Below, piece by piece: positions 58,260-64,000 of a stretch of DNA of 64,000 nucleotides. The position numbers and the translations under genes were made by a program. The stretch is from Streptomyces sp. MNU76 (GTDB lineage Bacteria; Actinomycetota; Actinomycetes; Streptomycetales; Streptomycetaceae), in contig NZ_JAJKLK010000021.1 of the NCBI RefSeq assembly GCF_020982545.1, forward strand, positions 124,001-188,000, written 5' to 3'. Under the pieces are notes generated by a model, which saw only the letters and a list, made by a program, of their open reading frames with translations, was not told the origin of the DNA and searched no databases. How positions within the stretch are numbered: the stretch's first letter is position 1; each line of letters opens with the position of its first letter.

Positions 58260-59387
58260 CTACTTCTGGCGCTTGTAGAAGGGCAGCGCCACGACCTCGT
58301 ACGGCTCGTGGCTGCCCCGGATGTCCACGCCCACACCGGCCGTACCCGGCGTGGAGTGCGCGGCGTCGACGTACGCCATCGCGATCGGCTTGCCCAGCGT
58401 GGGGGAGGGGGCGCCGGAGGTGACCTCGCCGATCACCTGGCCGTCGGCGACGACCGGGTAGCCGGCGCGCGGCACCCGGCGGCCCTCGGCGACCAGCCCG
58501 ACGAGGACGCGCGGCGGGGCGGAGACGGCGCGCTCGGCGGCCTCGGCGAGGGCCGCGCGCCCGACGAAGTCGCCCTCCTTCTCGAACTTCACGACCCGCC
58601 CGAGCCCGGCGTCGAAGGGCGTCAGCGCGGTCGACAGCTCATGCCCGTACAGCGGCATGCCCGCCTCCAGACGGAGCGTGTCCCGGCAGGACAGCCCGCA
58701 CGGCACCAGGCCGACGCCCTCGCCCGCCTTCGTCAGCGCCTGCCACAGCTCGACCGCGTGCTCCGGCTTCACGAACAGCTCGAAGCCGTCCTCGCCGGTG
58801 TAGCCGGTGCGGGCGATCAGCGCGGGCACTCCGGCGACCGTGCCGGGCAGCCCCGCGTAGTACTTCAGGCCGTCGAGGTCGGCGTCGGTGAGGGAGGCCA
58901 GGATGCCGGGCGACTCGGGGCCCTGTACGGCCAGCAGCGCGTAGGCGTCGCGGTCGTCGCGCACCTCGGCGTCGAAGCCGGCGGAACGCTCCACGAGCGA
59001 GTCCAGCACCACCTGGGCGTTGGAGGCGTTCGCCACGACCAGGTACTCGGTCTCGCCCAGCCGGTAGACGATCAGGTCGTCGAGGATGCCGCCGTCCTCG
59101 CGGCAGATCATGGTGTAGCGGGCGCGGCCGACGCCGACGCTGCCGATGTTGCCCACGAGGGCGTGGTTCAGGAGGGCCGCGGCCTGCGGTCCGGTCACCG
59201 TGATCTCGCCCATGTGGGAGAGGTCGAAGAGGCCGGCCTTCGTGCGGACGGCGAGGTGCTCGTCCCGCTCGGAGCCGTAGCGCAGGGGCATGTCCCAGCC
59301 GGCGAAGTCGGTCATCGTCGCGCCGAGCGAGCGGTGCAGGGCGTCGAGCGCGGTACGGCGCGGTTCAGTGGTGGAGCTGCTGCTCAT
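58260..59387 (-). CDS. gcvT: Glycine cleavage system T protein (aminomethyltransferase)
   Basis: 375 residues from ATG 59387. The folate-binding GcvT fold is clear: MTDFAGWDMPLRYGSERDEH, TKAGLFDLSHMGEITVTGPQ, RTGYTGEDGFELFVKPEHAV with the catalytic Asp region, and the C-terminal barrel GRRVPRAGYPVVADGQVIGE. It transfers the methylene group from H protein to tetrahydrofolate. It is first in gcvT-gcvH-glyA-sdaA and is led by a tandem glycine riboswitch. An upstream in-frame ATG at 59441 falls within the riboswitch and is unlikely. Confidence 0.96.
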   Translation of the reverse strand: MSSSSTTEPRRTALDALHRSLGATMTDFAGWDMPLRYGSERDEHLAVRTKAGLFDLSHMGEITVTGPQAAALLNHALVGNIGSVGVGRARYTMICREDGGILDDLIVYRLGETEYLVVANASNAQVVLDSLVERSAGFDAEVRDDRDAYALLAVQGPESPGILASLTDADLDGLKYYAGLPGTVAGVPALIARTGYTGEDGFELFVKPEHAVELWQALTKAGEGVGLVPCGLSCRDTLRLEAGMPLYGHELSTALTPFDAGLGRVVKFEKEGDFVGRAALAEAAERAVSAPPRVLVGLVAEGRRVPRAGYPVVADGQVIGEVTSGAPSPTLGKPIAMAYVDAAHSTPGTAGVGVDIRGSHEPYEVVALPFYKRQK

Positions 59388-59440
59388 CGGATTCTGCTCC
59401 CAGTGCAAGACAGGCGACAGGCGAGGGAAAGTCCTCCCCA

Positions 59441-59650
59441 TCTGTCATCGGAACCTGAGAGGTTCACCACGACCGTACGTACCGGTGGTCGTGACTTGCA
59501 CCGTGGGTGGAGCCGGCCCCCAAAAAGAGAGGTACGGCCCGCTTTTCAGATGTGCCTCGCCCGCGCGGTATCTGGGCCTGAGAGATTCAAGGGAGGTACT
59601 TGCTCCTTCGGCGCCCCAGCGATCGACTGCTGGGAGCTCTCCCGCGCGGA
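59441..59650 (-). ncRNA. Tandem glycine riboswitch (leader of gcvT)
   Basis: Two glycine aptamers read on the minus strand. Aptamer I: GGGAGAGCTCCC (near 59645-59632), the core CGCCGAAGGAGCAA (59613-59600) and CTTGAATCTCTCAGGC (59591-59576). Aptamer II: core GGTGCAAG (59502-59495) and GGTGAACCTCTCAGGTTCC (near 59467-59449). The short linker between them is usual for the cooperative tandem form. About 50 bases remain before the gcvT ATG, so control may be at translation or by early termination. It should switch on the operon when glycine is high. Confidence 0.93.
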
Positions 59651-59872
59651 TTCAAGCGGCCGGTATGCAGTTGGCGCGGACATCATTGCACGCATCGACG
59701 CGGGGCGGCAGGGGGAGCTTCGAGAGGTGGGAGGCGACGGAGGGGAGCCGGACACAGCGGTCCGTAGCACTCTTGTGGCCATACGAGGACTGAACCAGGA
59801 GGGATCGGGCATTACCTTTTCTTTACGGTCTGTGGGGATGGGACGCCCATACCCCCGGGGAGGACGATCACG

Positions 59873-60544
59873 GTGAACAGGACCAGGGCGTACGCGACGA
59901 CCTCGGGTGTCGCGATGCCCAAGCAGCCCATCGCACCGGCCGGTGCGGCCTGCGGCCCGTTCCCGAGGGCGGTCGTCCGCGACCTCCGGGGGCGGTCCGG
60001 GCGCAGTCCCCACGAGCTGTCCTTCGGGCCGGACGACCTGGTGGTCGTCACCGGGCTCCCCGGCAGCGGCAAGTCGACCCTGATGCGGCGGACCGTGCCC
60101 GGCACCCGCATCGATTCCCAGGACACGCGCGACCGCTTCGACGACCGCTTCGCCCGCCATCTGCCGTACGCCGTCTACCGCCCCTTCGTGCGCCTCGCGC
60201 ACTACGCCGCGCTGCGACGCGCCCTCCGCTCGGGGGAGGGCGTGGTCGTGCACGACTGCGGGGCACAGGCGTGGGTGCGCAACTGGCTCGCGCGCGAGGC
60301 CCGCCGCCGGGGCGGCACGCTGCACCTGCTGTTGCTCGACGTCACTCCCGGCGAGGCCCGGGACGGGCAGCGGGAGCGGGGCCGGGGCGTCTCCCGGTAC
60401 GCGTTCGCCCGGCACCGGGGGGCGATGACCCGGCTGCTGCGGGCGGTGGAGAAGGGGAGACTGCCCAAGGGGTGCGGGGCGGCCGTCCTCATCGACCGGG
60501 CCGCCGCCGATGTCCTGAAGCGGATCGACTTCCCGCGCTCCTGA
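59873..60544 (+). CDS. P-loop ATP-binding protein (AAA/kinase-like)
   Basis: 223 residues from GTG 59873. Walker A LVVVTGLPGSGKSTLMRRTV lies at residues about 57-76. A DxxDTR-like segment, GTRIDSQDTRDRFDDRF, and the Walker B-like VVVHDCGAQAWVRNWLAREA follow. The C-terminal half, GRGVSRYAFARHRGAMTRLL, suits a lid helix. It resembles zeta-toxin-like or polynucleotide-kinase-like P-loop proteins found beside sseB genes in Streptomyces. The substrate is unknown. It is divergent from the glycine riboswitch. Confidence 0.82.
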   Translation: MNRTRAYATTSGVAMPKQPIAPAGAACGPFPRAVVRDLRGRSGRSPHELSFGPDDLVVVTGLPGSGKSTLMRRTVPGTRIDSQDTRDRFDDRFARHLPYAVYRPFVRLAHYAALRRALRSGEGVVVHDCGAQAWVRNWLAREARRRGGTLHLLLLDVTPGEARDGQRERGRGVSRYAFARHRGAMTRLLRAVEKGRLPKGCGAAVLIDRAAADVLKRIDFPRS

Positions 60545-60618
60545 GGGGCGCGCCCCCGCCCCGGGAGCAATTAAGGTGCAGGGACAACAGCATCACGGAG
60601 CAAAGCGGTAGGCAGCAG

Positions 60619-61395
60619 ATGGACTTCCCGGCGGACTTTCCGGCACAGGCGTATCCCCATGGGCACGGCGGATGGCCCGGCAACGAGCTGGAGGAGGTGT
60701 TGTCCGCCTCGCTCGGGGTGCCCCAGGCCGGGGCGCGGATCGTGGAAGTGCTGGCCCGCAGCTTCGTGTGGGTGCCGCTGCCGGAGGGCGGCGGCCCGCA
60801 GAGCGGTCAGCTCGACCTGCCGACCATGGAGTTCGACGGGCAGGCGTATGTGCCGGTCTTCAGCTCCGAGGAACAGTTCCGGCAGGTCGTCGGCAACCAC
60901 ATGTCGTACACGATCGCCCCGGCCGTCGAGTTCGCGCGGGGTCTGCCCCCGCAGGTCGGGCTCGCCCTCAACCCCGACGGAGTCGTGGGCATCCCGCTGC
61001 CGCCGCCCGCCGTGGCCGAGCTGTGCCGGGCCGGCCGGACCTCGCTGGACGGAACGGCGAGCGGTGCGCGGGTCCGCCTCTTCGAACCGGACTGGCAGGA
61101 CGACCCGGTGGACTTCCTGGCCGCGGCCTCCGCCGAGTTCGCCGGCACCGGAGTCGTCCTCTCCGCCCGCCGCTGCCTCGCCACCGTCGAGACCGCCGAC
61201 CCCGTGATGTTCATCGGCGTCGAACTGGTCTCCTGGGAGGCGGACCGCTCCCTCCCCCTCGCCGCCCTCGGCCGGGTCCTCACCAAGGCCCCCGTCCCCT
61301 GGCCGGTCAACATGGTCTTCCTGGACGTGGCCCAGGACCCGGTGGGCGACTGGCTCCGCGAAAAGGTACGGCCCTTCTATCAGCAGGGGTACTGA
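60619..61395 (+). CDS. SseB-family protein (enhanced serine sensitivity) 1
   Basis: 258 residues from ATG 60619. Two parts are visible: an SseB N-terminal domain (LPTMEFDGQAYVPVFSSEEQ then FRQVVGNHMSYTIAPAVEFA) and a C-terminal domain (TVETADPVMFIGVELVSWEA, WLREKVRPFYQQGY). In E. coli, SseB overproduction affects serine tolerance. In Streptomyces the pair beside glycine/serine genes is common, but the molecular role is unproven. The next gene is a related, shorter-diverged copy. Confidence 0.85.
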   Translation: MDFPADFPAQAYPHGHGGWPGNELEEVLSASLGVPQAGARIVEVLARSFVWVPLPEGGGPQSGQLDLPTMEFDGQAYVPVFSSEEQFRQVVGNHMSYTIAPAVEFARGLPPQVGLALNPDGVVGIPLPPPAVAELCRAGRTSLDGTASGARVRLFEPDWQDDPVDFLAAASAEFAGTGVVLSARRCLATVETADPVMFIGVELVSWEADRSLPLAALGRVLTKAPVPWPVNMVFLDVAQDPVGDWLREKVRPFYQQGY

Positions 61396-61480
61396 CCGGC
61401 GCCCTGAAGGGGCGCGGGACTGCGTCCATATGCGGCTCCGCCGTGTGGGCGCGACCAGCCACAACGAGCCCGCACCCCGC
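61396..61480. repeat. Dispersed intergenic repeat after SseB1 gene
   Basis: Right after the stop, gccctgaaggggcgcgggac matches one arm of the 10348 hairpin family. It is followed by tccatatgcggctccgccgt and gtgggcgcgaccagccacaa. The latter part is the inverted relative of the sequence at 26070-26125 in the CIS operon. It is an intergenic Streptomyces repeat, and its function, if any, is unknown. Confidence 0.65.
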
Positions 61481-61573
61481 GACGCACGACAACCCCCCAG
61501 CCCTGATCGGCTCGACCAGCACACCACCTAAGCTGTTCCCAAAACCAAGGTCCAACACCGAAGGGCGGCCAAC

Positions 61574-62356
61574 GTGAGCGGCAGCGGCAACGTCGAGCAC
61601 ATGCTGCGCCAGGTGACACCGGGGCGTTACGACGCCTACGAGGCACTGCTGCGTGCCGTCGCCACCCCGTCCTCCGGCCAGATCTGGATGCTGCTCTGGC
61701 ACGGCCAGGCGGGCTCCCCGGACGCCCAGTACGGGAACATGGAGGTCGACGGGTTCAACTACGCCCCGTGCGTGACCTCCGCCCAGGAACTCTCCGCCAG
61801 TGGCTGGAACCGCAGTTACGAGGTGGTCGACGGCCTCGACGTGGCCCGCACCCTCTACCCCGACCACTACGGCCTCTGGCTCAACCCGCACGCGCCGGGC
61901 GGCGGCGTCGGCATCCCCTGGCTCGATCTGCGCCGGATCGCGACCGGCCTGGAGCGGCAGCCCGCCGGCCCCCTCAGACTGTCCGAACCGGCCATCGAGA
62001 TCCCGCAGTTCTACGCCCTGCTGACACAGAACGCCCACCGCACGCCCGCCGTGCGCTCGCTGCGCCGCGCCTGGGTGCAGCCCGCGCTCGGCGCGCCGTA
62101 CCTGGCCATCGGCCTCGACGTGTACGACACCTCGCCGCCGGCCGTCGACTCGGTGCGGGCGATGATGCAGCAGTCCGTCGGCGCGGTCCCGGACGGCCTG
62201 CCCGTCTCCACCGTCGCGATGTCCGACGAGTACGACCCGGTCGCCATGTGGCTGCGCGCGGGCGCCCGCCCCTTCTACGACCGCGAGGCCCACGCCGCGG
62301 CCCCCGCCCAGGCCCCGGCCGCCGGGTACGGCTACCCGGCCCCGCCCTCGTACTGA
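61574..62356 (+). CDS. SseB-family protein 2
   Basis: 260 residues from GTG 61574. It has the same family C-terminal segment as its neighbour (MWLRAGARPFYDREAHA compared with WLREKVRPFYQQ) and an N-terminal SseB fold (SSGQIWMLLWHGQAGSPDAQ, YGNMEVDGFNYAPCVTSAQE). The final 20 residues are Ala/Pro/Tyr-rich. It probably works with SseB1. The gene ends a small plus-strand group before a long promoter region. Confidence 0.85.
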   Translation: MSGSGNVEHMLRQVTPGRYDAYEALLRAVATPSSGQIWMLLWHGQAGSPDAQYGNMEVDGFNYAPCVTSAQELSASGWNRSYEVVDGLDVARTLYPDHYGLWLNPHAPGGGVGIPWLDLRRIATGLERQPAGPLRLSEPAIEIPQFYALLTQNAHRTPAVRSLRRAWVQPALGAPYLAIGLDVYDTSPPAVDSVRAMMQQSVGAVPDGLPVSTVAMSDEYDPVAMWLRAGARPFYDREAHAAAPAQAPAAGYGYPAPPSY

Positions 62357-62931
62357 CGCTCCCGGGCCTCCGCCGAGAGTGAGTGCTCTTCGCTCACGCA
62401 CCGCTTCCCACAGCTGTGCTCTTCTGTGTTCACCGCGCGCTCCGGCGCCCCGACCGCCCTCACGGCTCCGGCGTGCAGGGCCCGCCGGGGGCATCGTTCG
62501 CACACTTGACCGAGCCCGCGAAGCGCCCGCGAGTTTGCACAAATGAAGGTCGGGGCGGTTTGTCGGGGTCCGGCGTGCACCCGGGGTGACGCGGATGCGC
62601 TCTCCGGTCTATGAGACGCGATCTTCTCCCTGACGCACTCTTCGCGCGTAGAGGGCTGCGGATGGCCATGGATTCCGGCGATTCACCCCGTATGCCCCGA
62701 CTGTCTCTCGTTCGAGAGGCGCTACCCCGTGTTCGGATAACGGAATCCCCGGCGCCGCATCACGGTTGTGCATACTTTCCCCGCCAGATCTGGCGGGTGA
62801 TCGCGACGACGTTGAAGACTCCCCCAGTCAGATGCGGGATCGACGGATCCCGTGATCGATGGAAAGTCGACAAAGCCGTAATCCACGGCGGGTGAAGGCC
62901 GGTTACCACCGGCGAGGAGGGTCGGGTCACT
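62357..62931 (+). promoter_or_regulatory. 575-bp control region of the oligopeptide ABC operon
   Basis: No gene is evident. A perfect 18-bp palindrome, cccgccagatctggcggg (62780-62797), lies about 135 bases before the GTG of the permease gene and is a strong operator candidate. GGCGAGGAGGGTC precedes that GTG. Around 62730-62775 a less GC-rich stretch (gttcggataacggaatcccc, ttgtgcatactttccc) may hold the promoter. The left part (62357-62600) shows only short GC-rich sequence I cannot assign. Confidence 0.5.
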
Positions 62932-63930
62932 GTGACCGCACCGATCGAGACCACTGGGGCGCAGACCGACGCTCAGCCCGAAGCCGTGCTGGAAGGTGTC
63001 GAGGCGAAGAAGATCGAGGGCCGTTCGCTCGGCCAGATCGCCTGGACCCGCTTCAAGCGCGACAAGGTGGCGGTCGCCGGCGGCATCATCGTCGTCCTGC
63101 TGATCCTGATCGCGGCCCTCTCCCGGCCCCTGCAGTCGATGCTCGGGCTCGACCCCAACGCCTTCAACCAGGACCTGATCGACCCCAACACCTCCCTCCC
63201 CAAAGGTGACTTCGGCGGGATGAGCTTGGACCACCCGCTCGGCGTCGAGCCGAAGTTCGGCCGTGACATCCTCGCCCGCATCCTGGAGGGCTCCTGGGTC
63301 TCCCTGGTGGTGGCCTTCGGTGCGACGATGCTGTCCAACGCCATCGGCGTGGTGCTCGGACTGGTCGCCGGCTACTACGGCGGCCGGGTCGACACGATCG
63401 TGAGCCGGCTGATGGACACCTTCCTGGCGTTCCCGCTGCTGCTGTTCGCCATCGCCATCTCCGCGACGCTGCAGGGCGGCGCCTTCGGCCTCGAAGGGCT
63501 GCCGCTGCACATCACGGTGCTGATCTTCGTGATCGGTTTCTTCAACTGGCCGTACATGGGGCGCATCGTGCGCGGTCAGACCCTGGCGCTGCGCGAGCGG
63601 GAGTTCATCGACGCCTCGCGCGGGATGGGAGCGGGCGGCCCGTACGTCCTGTTCAAGGAACTGCTGCCGAACCTCGTCGCGCCGATCATCGTCTACTCGA
63701 CCCTGCTGATCCCGACCAACATCATCTTCGAGGCGTCGCTCAGCTTCCTCGGGGTCGGGATCCAGCCGCCGCAGGCCTCCTGGGGCGGCATGCTCAACCA
63801 GGCGGTCGACTTCTTCGAGGTCGACCCGCAATACATGATCGTTCCCGGCCTCGCGATCTTCATCACGGTGCTGGCCTTCAACCTTCTCGGTGACGGCCTC
63901 CGGGACGCCCTCGACCCCCGCAGCCGCTGA
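62932..63930 (+). CDS. Oligopeptide ABC transporter permease (DppC/OppC-like)
   Basis: 332 residues from GTG 62932. After an acidic N-terminal about 40 residues, a first membrane helix (AVAGGIIVVLLILIAALSRP) is followed by a long outer loop and five more helices. The binding-protein-dependent transporter EAA loop reads EFIDASRGMGAGGPYVLFKE, then LLPNLVAPIIVYSTLLIPTN. It should form the inner-membrane channel with a second permease. A substrate-binding gene seems to start just downstream. Confidence 0.92.
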   Translation: MTAPIETTGAQTDAQPEAVLEGVEAKKIEGRSLGQIAWTRFKRDKVAVAGGIIVVLLILIAALSRPLQSMLGLDPNAFNQDLIDPNTSLPKGDFGGMSLDHPLGVEPKFGRDILARILEGSWVSLVVAFGATMLSNAIGVVLGLVAGYYGGRVDTIVSRLMDTFLAFPLLLFAIAISATLQGGAFGLEGLPLHITVLIFVIGFFNWPYMGRIVRGQTLALREREFIDASRGMGAGGPYVLFKELLPNLVAPIIVYSTLLIPTNIIFEASLSFLGVGIQPPQASWGGMLNQAVDFFEVDPQYMIVPGLAIFITVLAFNLLGDGLRDALDPRSR

Positions 63931-63987
63931 CGTCTGCGGTCTGTCGTCCCACACAACTGTCCAACTACGAAGGGGAAACCGACCATC

Positions 63988-64000
63988 ATGCGAAGGTCAG
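63988..64000 (+). CDS. Start of next gene (probably oligopeptide-binding protein), cut by window edge
   Basis: ATG 63988 follows GAAGGGGA by 12 bases. Only Met-Arg-Arg-Ser can be read. An Arg-rich start fits the signal peptide of a substrate-binding lipoprotein expected after a permease gene, but this rests on spacing and context only. Confidence 0.4.

Overview
The window is about 72-73% G+C. Most genes have G or C at nearly every third codon position, GTG and TTG starts are frequent, and Tat and lipoprotein signals are common. All of this points to a Streptomyces chromosome. The two flanks look like a conserved core block. From memory, their gene order resembles the S. coelicolor SCO5451-SCO5476 region, but I could not check this.

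Left flank (1-23.7 kb). First come two sets of ABC exporter half-transporters. A divergent ABC efflux pump follows, with its own histidine kinase and response regulator. Next are a glycogen debranching enzyme (glgX), two tandem lipoprotein L,D-transpeptidases, an enoyl-CoA hydratase, a small HATPase protein, a beta-propeller lipoprotein, a secreted scabin-like ADP-ribosyltransferase, a GNAT/MerR divergent pair, an EF-hand protein, an F420-type reductase and a Tat-exported amidohydrolase.

Centre (23.9-51.4 kb). This is a Streptomyces-type phage-tail-like contractile injection system (CIS). On the minus strand it runs: cap protein, AAA+ ATPase, sheath, tube, assembly chaperone, a small protein, a giant disordered protein, inner tube, LysM hub protein, VgrG spike, gp25, two baseplate proteins and a zinc-ribbon membrane protein. 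On the plus strand, between the ATPase and the sheath, sit a DUF4157 protein (candidate cargo) and two paralogous membrane proteins. These two share an N-terminal half but have different C-terminal binding domains. A LuxR response regulator and a giant LAL-type LuxR activator border the cluster. No fibre gene and no separate PAAR gene was seen, which suits a cytoplasmic CIS.

Scar and right flank (51.5-64 kb). After a DoxX gene there is a patch of gene debris: a truncated hypothetical gene, an hsdR fragment and an IS256-type transposase fragment. An AAA ATPase with a nuclease-like tail and an unusually AT-rich promoter follows. Then comes the operon gcvT-gcvH-glyA-sdaA behind a tandem glycine riboswitch, a P-loop kinase-like gene, two SseB-family genes, and the start of an oligopeptide ABC transporter operon.

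A practical warning: at least nine otherwise intact genes are broken by single-base frame changes, usually in short homopolymer or GC runs, and coherent protein continues in another frame. I read these as probable assembly errors. I give full gene spans across them instead of calling pseudogenes.
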